Origin: Acanthamoeba lenticulata
Taxonomy: Eukaryota; Discosea; Longamoebia; Acanthamoebidae
Assembly: GCA_002179805.1 (NCBI GenBank)
Contig: NAVB01000665.1
Location: 1-26,337, forward strand
Direction of reading: 5' to 3'
Length of the DNA stretch: 26,337 nucleotides
In this document: one piece after another, positions 7,556-15,732 of the stretch
How positions within the stretch are numbered: the first letter of the stretch is position 1
Layout: every line of letters starts with the position of its first letter
Translations under genes and position numbers: made by a program
Notes under the pieces: generated by a model
Database searches by the model: none
Told to the model about the DNA's origin: nothing
The model's input: only the letters and a program-made list of their open reading frames with translations

Positions 7556-10500
7556 TCACGTCGGCTGAACGACGCCGCTCGCCGGTGGTGGCGGCTGAGG
7601 TTTCTTGGTCTGCGGGGGCGGGCCGAAGCGGGCGGTGTAGGCGGCGAGGAGCTTGGTGCCCGGGTCCATCTCGCTCGACAGGCCACGCAGGGCCTGCAAT
7701 AAATACTCGATGTCCCCGTACAGCCGCTTCTTGCCCGCCGGGCTGGGCGACTCGAGGGCGTTGATGTGCTGCACGAAGCGCGCGTTGAACAGCTCGAAGA
7801 TGGACCCGAAGATTTGCTGCTCCCCCCAAACCGGCATCAACATCATCAACAACATGGTCATCATCAACATCATCAACCAGGGCGCAAGAAAGTGTCGAGG
7901 AGGAGGAGGAGGAGGAGGAACCTTGATCTCGGGCGGGGGCAGGATCTTGGAGAGGACGCGGTAGAGGGTGGCGGTCTCCTTGACCAGCGTGCTCATGTAG
8001 GCCGACGTGGCCTTGGGCACGTGGGTCGTGTAGTTGCGCTGCGCCCGTTCCGGTCAATCGCGAGAGAGAGAGAAAGAGAACGAGGCTTGGGAGAGAGAGA
8101 GAGAGAGAGATCGTACCGCGAAGCCCTGGCTGTGGACGTCGGCGCGATCGCGCATGATGGCGACCACCTTGGCGAAGATCTCCTGCCGGTGCTCCTTGCA
8201 GTCCTGCGTGCGCCCCGCCCCGGTCCGTCAGTCCTACTACTACGCACTCGAGAGGGGGGGGGGGTAAGGAAGGAGCGGCGTACGCCGAGGACGCGGTCGA
8301 GGTCGTTGAGGAGGATGTGGTGCTTCTTGAGGGTGAGGTGCTGCCCGATCCGCGCCTTGATGTAGGGGATCAGCGCCACGGCCACCCCCACGCTCTCCGC
8401 CGCCAGCGCTGTTTTGTGCGGTTGGTTGGACCAATGGTGCGTCAGCCCAGCCCGAGCCTACCCAGAGAAAGGCAGTCCAAAATGACGTACAGAGGTGCTT
8501 GGCGGTGATGGACTTGAGGCAGGCGGCCTGCATCGCTCCGGCGCCCAGCACCAGCCCGCACGTCCGCGAGTTGAACAGGCTGCCAAGGAAAAAAGAAAAG
8601 CAATTTAATGCCACGTCAGCCTGACGTGGCGGGATGGGGATGGGGATGGTGATGACGGGGACGGCTAACCTGAGGAGCTCGACCAGCTTCTGGAGGAGGT
8701 CGGTGCTGAGGGCCGGGATCAGCGACAGGCAGTTCAGGTACTCCCCGACGAGCTTCACCAGGATCAGCGCCGCGTTCACCACATGGAACTGGCGCTCGCC
8801 GATGACCAGCGCGTGGGAGATGGCCATCTCCGCCGCGTCGCCGTCGGCTGGCGGCTCGCTGGCCTCGCTCGCCCGCGTCGTCGCCTTTCTCACCGAAGCC
8901 GCCGATGATGACGTCACCTCGGAAGAGGACGATGAAGATGACGATGACGAAGAAGATGATGAAGAAGAGGACGAAGAAGAGGAGGAAGGGGAGGAGGCGG
9001 TGGTGGCGACGGCGGCCGCGGCGGAGCTCTTGAGGTCGGAGGCGACGGACTTGGTGGCCTGGGCCGCGTTGTCGGCCAGCGTGGTGATGCTCTGCGAGAT
9101 CTTCCGGAAGTTGAGCTTCGTGAAGAGCGACTCGCCCGCCAGCGCCAGCGGCGACTGCGTCGTGGGTGACGCCGACAGCGACGCCGTGGGCGATGCCGAC
9201 GCCGATGACGCCGACGACGAGGACACCGACGTCGGCGACAGGAACGAGAGCGGTGTCGACAGCTCGGACGACGGCAGGGCCGGCGACGATGTCGACGACA
9301 AAGGAGCGGAGGAATGCGAAGAAGGCGCTGGTGGCGCGAGCGCAGACGTCAAAGAAGAAGAAGAAGAAGAAGACGACGTCGACGACGAAGAGGAAGGGGA
9401 AGAGGAAGAGGAAGAGGGCGAGTCGGGCCCGCCCGACTTGCGGAGAAGGGCGTCGCCGCGGGCCTGCGCTGGCTGCTCGCGGAGGAGGAGGGCCTGCAGC
9501 TTGTCGCTCGTCTGCTGGATGCGCTGCTCCGTCGCCCGCCTGTTGCGCGCCGCGATCGCCTGTCGACAGCCCCGGTGGGCCGATTAGAGCCCGACCGACA
9601 AGAAGAAGGAAGACGAGGAAGACGAGGAGGAGGAGGAGGAGGAGGAAGAGGCGCACGAGGAGGGCATTGTCGTCGAGCGGGGTGGTGATGTCGGTGGCGA
9701 TCTGCTGGAACTCGTGGGCCACCTGCGCCTGTGTCCACGTCTCTGACTCGAGGATGAGGGTCATTGACGATATGCGGTTGCCATGGAACCCATCCAAAAA
9801 CGCGCGCGCCTGCAACCAACCAGCCAATCACAACATAAAACCACCGCCAAGGATGATGACGTCATGAACGGCCCGATGTAGCAGGATGGAGAACGAGAGG
9901 GGGACCTGGGAGAGGAGGGCGTTGCGAAGGCTGAAGCATTGCTTCTGTTTGCCGCATAGGCGCTCACTCTGCCCGACAAAGTGCATGGCCACCGTGTAGA
10001 CGTCCACGAACTCGGTCGCGCTCAGCCGCGCGTTGGCCTCGGATCGCTGCCCAGAACACAGACGCCACGTCGTGCCACGTCAGCACGCAGAAAAGAAATA
10101 ATAAATAATAAATAAAATGAAGATCTACCATTTTCAGGAGGCGTGCGCAGCGCGAGTGGCAGATGTCGACGATGGAGGCGACGATCTCGGTGCTGTCGAA
10201 CAGGATCTGGTTCCGGTACTCGTCCGAGATGGTGACCCGCGCCCGGCCCCACCACTTCCCGCCGGCGTCCTTGCCTCCGTCGCCCTCGTCCTTGGCCTCT
10301 CCGCCTCCACCGCCGCCGTCGGTGCTCCGGCTCAACGGCCTCGGCTCGGCCTTGCCCACGCCTGTCGTGGGGCCGCCACCGCACGAACGCGCGCGTGTGT
10401 GCGTCTGAGCGCCGGCGATGATGATGAAGGAGTAGGAGGAGGAGGGAAGGATGTACAGCTGTCGAGGACGGGGAGGAGGATGGCGTGGATGTAGGCCATC

Positions 10501-12884
10501 CGCTCGAGCCGCCGCAGGAGCTGCTCGAAGAGGGGCCGCAGGAACCCGACCAGGAACGTGCCCGGTTCGAGGCTCGCCAGCAACACCGATATCTCCTCTG
10601 CCGCCACCTGCATTGGATCGCAAAATGAATTAAAATAAAATAATTTTTACAATTCCTATTGAAAAACACGAAATTCAAAGAACGCACCGCGTTGGGCTGG
10701 CTGGTAGGCTGGAAGTAGAGCTCCACATACTGCATACGCGAGCCATTCCGTAATTACCGCAAGGCCGGTGGTGGTGATTGGTGATAATGGTAATCGTGGC
10801 GAGTAGAACAAGGGGAAGGAGGAGACTCGTAACACGTACGCGATCGATCATGGCCGAGACCTTCTTCTGCATCTTCTCGCGGTAGAGCTGCAGCGCCTGT
10901 CGGATCTTGCCCAATCGCAGCAGCCCAAACGCCAGCGGGGACAGCCTACAGCGCCACGCGCGTGTTATTATTGATGAAGGACAAGACACACGACACGACA
11001 CACACGCGCGTGTGTGCGTACCGCTCTTCGAGGCCGACTTCATGGAAGAGGCGCTCCTTCGTGGCATCGCCGTTGTTCTCGGCAGCGCCGTTGGCTTCGG
11101 CTTCCTCGCCGCGGGGCTGGTGGTGGTGGTGGCCCCACGCCTCGGTCGCCTCGCGCAGCTCCGACGTCTTGCCCAGCGCGAACCGCAGGAAGTCGTCCTG
11201 TGTGCGCGAGTGTGAGCCCACCACCGCACACACGCACACACGCGCACGGGCATGGGGCGCGTGCCTGGATCATGCGCTGGATGAGGGTGGTCATCTCCTT
11301 GAGCTGCAACGACGTGTGCCTGCGCGCGCGCCACACACGCGTAAGTTTGGGCGCGTGTGATCGCGAGAAGAGGGCGACGAGCCGCAAAGGCCACATGCGC
11401 GCGGCGGTTCGTACTTGAAGCTCTGGATGCCCTGCAGGTCCGACGCGAGGATGGCCTGCGTGGTGGCGATCAGGTCCAGCGCGCCCGCAAAATCGCTGGC
11501 GTGGGCGCAAGGCAAGCCGTGAGCAGTCGACGCGCAGCCTCCAAGGGAGGAAGAGATTTGAGAGGGGGGGGGAAGGCACCTGTTGGAGAGCAGCAGCTGG
11601 ATGGTCGGCTGCGCCGCGCGGACGCGCGCGATGAGCTTCAACTGTGCCGCATACCGCGCATTCCACAAATAACGTCAGCAACGTGCAGGCCGGCGCTCAA
11701 CATGTTGATGATGTGTACCTTCTTGTAGACGATGATACAATTCTGTCGACGTCGACGGAGGGCGACCGTGTGAAGAGCGCGCTTGACGTGGTCGTCGCTC
11801 ACTGACCTGTTGTTGTTGAAGGTGAAGCGCGTGTGAGCCTTTGAGAGGAAAAGAAGAAGAAACAGAAGCCCGATAAAGGTGAACGTGCCCCATGTGCTGC
11901 CGCACGGAGGAGATGGCATCGCAGGTGGAAGCCACCTCGTGGTGGAGGTCCTGCAGCGTCGTGAGGGCCGTGAAGAACGACTCGCTTCGTGTCGACACCT
12001 GCTCGCACACAAGAACATATTGGCCAAAGAACGAAAAACGAACCAAAAATGAAGAAAAAAAATGAAGCACGAAGGAGGGGCGGGCAAAGAGCGGACCTGC
12101 CGAACGAGTTCGACCTCCACAACGTCGAGGTAGTGCGACAGCTGAAAGGTAGAAGATGAAAATGAAGATGAAAATGACGATGACGACAGAGGGTGCGTTA
12201 GCGATATGAGCAGTGTAGAGGAGGACGGGTCTGTCGGACCTTCTCCTGGAGGAGCACCGACGAGGAGGAGCCCAGCGCGTGGCAGGTTTGCTCGAACGTC
12301 TCCGGGTCGCCCAGCGAGAAGTCCTCCTGGAAGTAGACCTGTGGTCGTGTTATGTGTGCGCGGTGTGAGTCCGCCATTTTGGGAAAGAGCACGCACCAAG
12401 CGAGAGACACTAGCGCACCTTGGGCACGATCTGGATGTGGTGCTGCATGCCATGCACCAGCGGCACATGCTGCTCCTCTTCGTCGTCGCCTTCATCACTT
12501 TCCGGGGTGTGGCTGCGCAGGAAATGCTCCTGCAACTGCTCGGCCACGCAGAATGGATTAAAATAAAAAAATATAAAGATTATCCAAAAATAAAATTGAA
12601 AAAGGAAGATAAATAACACGAACTGGATGGAGCTTGGACAAGTAGCGCTCCAGCTCCTTGCTGCTTTCGTGCGTGGAGGCGTAGGAAGCGAGGGCAGAGG
12701 TGCTCGTAGTGCGCGAAGGTGCGATAGGCGTAGGGCGTGAAGGGGATCGCTGCGTGGGGTCGTTCATGACCGCGCTCAACGACTGGAGCTTATACCTGGC
12801 CACTCTTCGCAACTCAGACTCCTCCTCCTCCTCCTCCACTACGTTGTTCTCATCTTCCTTTTTCTTTTGTGTGCGAGCTTGCAT
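7556..12884 (-). CDS. VPS54: VPS54, subunit of the GARP/EARP vesicle-tethering complex
   Basis: VPS54 works with VPS51, VPS52 and VPS53 at the trans-Golgi to capture vesicles returning from endosomes. I rebuilt 22 exons: 12884-12624, 12535-12419, 12338-12240, 12141-12097, 11998-11885, 11838-11719, 11641-11580, 11495-11415, 11319-11265, 11197-11022, 10945-10840, 10729-10688, 10607-10457, 10361-10129, 10046-9906, 9809-9657, 9559-8670, 8579-8491, 8408-8284, 8203-8117, 8038-7922, 7816-7556; 1174 residues. Diagnostic blocks: LSHYLDVVEVEL, SDFAGALDLIATTQAIL, LSPLAFGLLRLGKIRQALQLY, and near the C-terminus LFNSRTCGLVLGAGAMQAA. A Ser-rich insertion of about 180 residues (about 695-880) precedes the C-terminal domain and explains the length above the roughly 980 of animal VPS54. 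Intron 9 is GC-AG. Exon 6 could start 12 codons later if intron 5 used a GC donor, and exon 2 two codons later (12529). Confidence 0.93.
8059..8110. repeat. GA-rich microsatellite in VPS54 intron 20
   Basis: The stretch is mostly GA dinucleotides (longest pure run at 8092-8110) with a few A and G interruptions, inside the intron at 8039-8116. It ends just before the minus-strand donor at 8116-8115. Confidence 0.85.
8610..8630. repeat. Inverted repeat with 10-bp arms in VPS54 intron 17
   Basis: GCCACGTCAG at 8610-8619 and its exact reverse complement at 8621-8630 flank one C at 8620. It could fold as a hairpin or be a dimeric binding site around the ACGT core. It lies inside the intron 8580-8669. 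Confidence 0.8.
11198..11264 (-). other. GC-AG intron in VPS54
   Basis: The exon ends ATCCAG and the intron starts GCACGCGCC and ends CACACAG. Using GC keeps phase 0 and joins RMIQ to DDFLRFAL. GT dinucleotides further in would either break the frame or insert Cys/Ala-rich residues absent from the family. Confidence 0.65.
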
Positions 12885-13110
12885 GGTGTCTCTGGGAGTT
12901 GGTGTGGTGCAAAAATGTGGCAATTGGTGTCACCGAAACATGTGCAGAGGTGCCTGGCCTTGAGCCCGCTCACGCTGATGTACAGCTCACCAGCCGAGAA
13001 TTGGGATGAGACGTCAGGGGCCACCTAATCTCACGCTTTCTCGATAAAGAAAAGGAGAGGAAAACCCTCCGCTGTTTTTGTGACCTCGATTTCGACAAAC
13101 TCTCTCCAGC
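12885..13110. promoter_or_regulatory. Bidirectional promoter of VPS54 and the Dabb gene
   Basis: 226 nt separate the two divergent ATG codons. I see no clear TATA box. Near the right end a CTCTCTCCAGC-type pyrimidine patch (13100-13110) directly precedes the Dabb start. Open frames across the gap on the minus strand have no recognised content. Confidence 0.45.
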
Positions 13111-13526
13111 ATGGGCGTCGAGCATTTGGTGTTGTTTAAGTTCAAGGAGGGCACGACCGACGAGCAAATTGCCGAGCTCATCACTGGCGTGCAGACCCTC
13201 GCCTCTCTTCCCGGCGTTGAAAAGATTACGGCCGGTGAGAATTCCATCTTTTGCTTTTTCCACCTTCGTGTGAGGGAGCGCAAAGCTGACTGACACCAAC
13301 GCGCAATGGCGCGTTCAACTTGGTGCATGATTGATCTCGTCCGCGTACCGCCACAGGCAAGAACTTCTCTGACCGTTCGAAGGGCTACCACTTTGCGCTC
13401 CGGGTGACGTTCACGGGCCGCGCGGCGCTGGAGGCCTACTTGCCCCACCCGGACCACGTCAAGGTCAAGGACCAGTACATCGTGCCCATCACGGAAGACG
13501 TCCTTGCCGTTGACTATGAGTTCTGA
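13111..13526 (+). CDS. Stress-responsive alpha/beta-barrel (Dabb) domain protein
   Basis: Two exons, 13111-13234 and 13357-13526, joined by a GT-AG intron (GTGAGA to CCACAG) in phase 1; 97 residues, the usual length of a single Dabb domain. The N-terminal MGVEHLVLFKFKEGTTDEQI and the later SKGYHFALRV, then LEAYLPHPDHVKVKDQ and an acidic-aromatic C-terminus are the family pattern: a ferredoxin-like fold that dimerises into a barrel. Plant relatives respond to salt stress, and related bacterial and fungal proteins include enzymes, so the biochemical role here is unknown. The ATG has a close upstream Pol II leader and no better in-frame choice. The next gene on the same strand begins only about 55 nt after the TGA. 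Confidence 0.88.
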
Positions 13527-13581
13527 CCTCTTACACGTGTCAAGAAAAACTCTTTGATTCCTTTTCCCTTCTACTGGCTTT

Positions 13582-14286
13582 GTGTCGTCGGGGCGGTGCT
13601 TGTGGGTTGTGGCTGCGGCGGCTGCGGTTATCCTGGTCTGGCTAGTCGGCCACCTGGGCCAGAAGATGTATGGCGACATCTCTCGAAACAACAGCTTTGA
13701 AGGTGCCCAGTGCCTTGGGGTCGGGCCTGCCCAGATCGACTGTGCCACCGATCCAACCAAGGTGCTCTATCTGACAGTCTTTGAGACTCGGCAGGGCGAA
13801 ACGGTGACCAACGCAACGGCACTCAAGCGCTTCGACCCTTCAGAGTCTTGGCTGTCTGGTTCTGAACGGCGCCGCCTGTGGGACGACCACCCGCCAGGCT
13901 CAACCATGCGATGCTTCTACTATCCTGCCGAACCGCATGACCAGGTGGCGCTGGAAGATGGCGTGCCTTCACTGGGCACCAAGGTTATGCTCAACCTCGT
14001 ATGCCTGGTGCTGGCGGCTGCAGTTGCTCTGCCTTGTTGCCTTGCCTCCCTTGCCTTGGTCTTGCTTGTCAGTTGTTATGCTGGTGGAGCGTTGGTGCAG
14101 GCCGTACGCTGCCCAGTCTTCGCCACCACTTGCCTTAATGAGGGCCGATTCATTCGAGGGCTCTTAATGAAAAGAAACACCATCTCATGGCTTCTCTTCG
14201 CTGTGATCATCATCAGAAGAAGGCAGACCACAGGGCAGACACAACAGAGCACACGGCACAAGGCATGGCCGAAGCGCCACTCTTGA
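13582..14286 (+). CDS. Predicted two-helix membrane protein, start codon unclear
   Basis: The frame opens after a TGA at about 13553 and runs to the TGA at 14284-14286. It encodes a first hydrophobic segment (WVVAAAAAVILVWLVGHLG), an extracytoplasmic-type loop of about 110 residues with four cysteines and a possible N-glycosylation site (NAT), and a second long hydrophobic stretch of about 35 residues rich in Leu, Val, Ala and Cys, followed by a basic tail. The loop ends in RCFYYPAEPHDQVALE, a pattern seen in small two-helix membrane proteins, but I cannot name a family. No in-frame ATG precedes the first helix; the first is at 13666, behind it. The true start may be a non-ATG codon, an unseen upstream exon, or an error or mutation at 13582 (GTG). 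The last 74 nt overlap the next gene on the other strand. Confidence 0.55.
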   Translation: MSSGRCLWVVAAAAAVILVWLVGHLGQKMYGDISRNNSFEGAQCLGVGPAQIDCATDPTKVLYLTVFETRQGETVTNATALKRFDPSESWLSGSERRRLWDDHPPGSTMRCFYYPAEPHDQVALEDGVPSLGTKVMLNLVCLVLAAAVALPCCLASLALVLLVSCYAGGALVQAVRCPVFATTCLNEGRFIRGLLMKRNTISWLLFAVIIIRRRQTTGQTQQSTRHKAWPKRHS

Positions 14287-15253
14287 AGTGGTCAGCCGGG
14301 CACGACAGGATCCACTCATTCGTTGTCAAGCCATCAATCAGGTAGTTGCCATCAGCATCCTCAGGCGCGGACTCGCCATGACCGAACCACCTCTTGTCGT
14401 TGGAGTCCCAGTAGTTGACCGTGAAGGTGCCGATATCGTCGAGGTTGCCATTGTAGAGCTTGGAGTGCAAAGAGCCATCGATGTTGTAGCGGTAAATGCC
14501 ACCAAAGTAAGTCTCGAACTCAAAGTAGCCGTAGCCAGCGAGGAGAGTGATCTCGTCTCCATTGCGCTCCATCACGCCTGTGCCCGCCCAGTTCTCAGAC
14601 GGCGTTGCGGTGGGGAGGGTCAACCAATAGGAGCTTCCCATCTTCTTGATGTGGGAGACCTTGCCGGAGGCGATGTTGACCAGGAAGGCGCCAGAGTACT
14701 CCGGGTCGTTGCTGCCAGTGGTGAACACCAACTCGCCCATGCCAAGGAACACCATGGGCTGCGGGCCGTCGCCCCAGTAGGCGTACAGAGGCGTCGAGAG
14801 TTCGACAACGCTGCGGTCAGCGTCCGTTTGCAGGTTGCCGGATTCGTCGGCCACCATCGGGATCAAGTGCGTTATCATCGGGGTGCTTGATGTGAGGCTG
14901 CCTCTTCCCAGCCAGGTGGAGGCGTTCGTGGCAAAAGTCCACAGGTGTCCGTTGCCCAGATCGGAGAAGAGACCATCAATTTTGGTTGTGGTGGCGGTTT
15001 GGAGCGTGAGGTCGTAGTTGAAGGAGCCAGTTCTGAGGTCTCCCACATAGTAGATTCCACTGGAAGCAACCACCACTGGGCTGCGGTCGTCGCCCATCGA
15101 AGGGGACAGAGAGTCTACACTTCCAGAGAAGACACAGTCGGAGGTCGAGAGAGACCTGACGCCATAGTTTTTGGCCTCTGTTGTTGTTGTGGCGAGGAGG
15201 AGCAGGAGCACGGTGGTGACACCAAGGACCAAAGGGGTGGCCGAGAACGACAT
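14213..15253 (-). CDS. Secreted orphan protein, beta-rich, single coding exon
   Basis: From the ATG at 15253-15251 the frame runs 346 residues without an intron to the TGA at 14215-14213. It opens with a clear signal peptide: MSFSATPLVLGVTTVLLLLL, then a Thr-rich patch and a likely cleavage after TEA. The mature protein is acidic, poor in Lys, with repeated short Gly/aromatic strands (GIYYVGDL, GYGYFEFETYFGGIYRYN), suggesting a beta-propeller or beta-sandwich; this is inference. The C-terminus has CPADHFKSGASAMPCAVC, like half of a GCC2/GCC3 cysteine repeat. I do not recognise a full family. A well-formed intron at 15379-15441 upstream (GTAAGT to TTACAG on the minus strand) is probably in its 5' leader. 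The absence of coding introns is unusual in this window. Confidence 0.78.
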   Translation of the reverse strand: MSFSATPLVLGVTTVLLLLLATTTTEAKNYGVRSLSTSDCVFSGSVDSLSPSMGDDRSPVVVASSGIYYVGDLRTGSFNYDLTLQTATTTKIDGLFSDLGNGHLWTFATNASTWLGRGSLTSSTPMITHLIPMVADESGNLQTDADRSVVELSTPLYAYWGDGPQPMVFLGMGELVFTTGSNDPEYSGAFLVNIASGKVSHIKKMGSSYWLTLPTATPSENWAGTGVMERNGDEITLLAGYGYFEFETYFGGIYRYNIDGSLHSKLYNGNLDDIGTFTVNYWDSNDKRWFGHGESAPEDADGNYLIDGLTTNEWILSCPADHFKSGASAMPCAVCSVVSALWSAFF

Positions 15254-15732
15254 GGCGGGGCTGGGTTGAGGGAAGAGAGTACAAACGGAACCGGAGGGCT
15301 GCCCTTTTTTTGAAGGGGCAGGCAACACCTCTTTTGGTAAATGGTATCCGATTTTCAGCAAGCGTGCTTGCCTGCGTGCTGTAACATAAAAGGAAGTGAA
15401 AAGTTAATCAATTATTGGCTTTTTCATAAAATAGAACTTACTCTGAGTAATTAAACCAAGACCGTTTGTGTGGCCCAACGGACTGGTACCCCGGGCTGAA
15501 ATCTGTTCCGAGCGACATGTCGCGAGTTTGTTGGGGTGCACTTCCCAAAATATTCCAGGGCATGCCTTGCATTTTTCTGTCTTTCGTAAATTTCAACTGG
15601 ACCAGTTGGCTGGCGAGCGTATGAAGGAGCGCAGGCACGGGCAAGAGGCATTCGCACCGCCTCTCGCCGGCCAAAGCACCACCACCCTCGCCCTCAAGTG
15701 CCACACAGGTGTGAACCGCTGAAGGAGCAAGC
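15254..15732. promoter_or_regulatory. Divergent intergenic region, secreted protein / E2-F-box gene
   Basis: 479 nt between the two ATG codons. It holds the leader intron described above, a CCAAT box on the minus strand (AGCCAATAA at about 15412-15420), and a frame on the minus strand open from an ATG at 15734 to 15438 (98 residues) that has no recognised domain. I see no TATA box close to either start. Confidence 0.45.
15379..15441 (-). other. Probable 5'-leader intron of the secreted-protein gene
   Basis: On the minus strand CTCAGA/GTAAGTTC begins and CTTTTATGTTACAG ends a 63-nt AT-rich interval, near-perfect splice consensus, 126 nt upstream of the ATG at 15253. Joining the flanks does not extend the signal-peptide frame with a convincing protein, so a leader intron is the simplest reading. 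Confidence 0.5.

Noticed and set aside
8616..9827. 403-residue minus-strand frame beside VPS54 exons 16-17
   Set aside because: It is a different frame over the same exons and an intron, hydrophobic only because of TCx/CTT triplet runs; the VPS54 frame has the family motifs.
13014..13760. 248-residue minus-strand frame across the Dabb gene
   Set aside because: It lies antisense to two verified Dabb exons and has no recognisable content.
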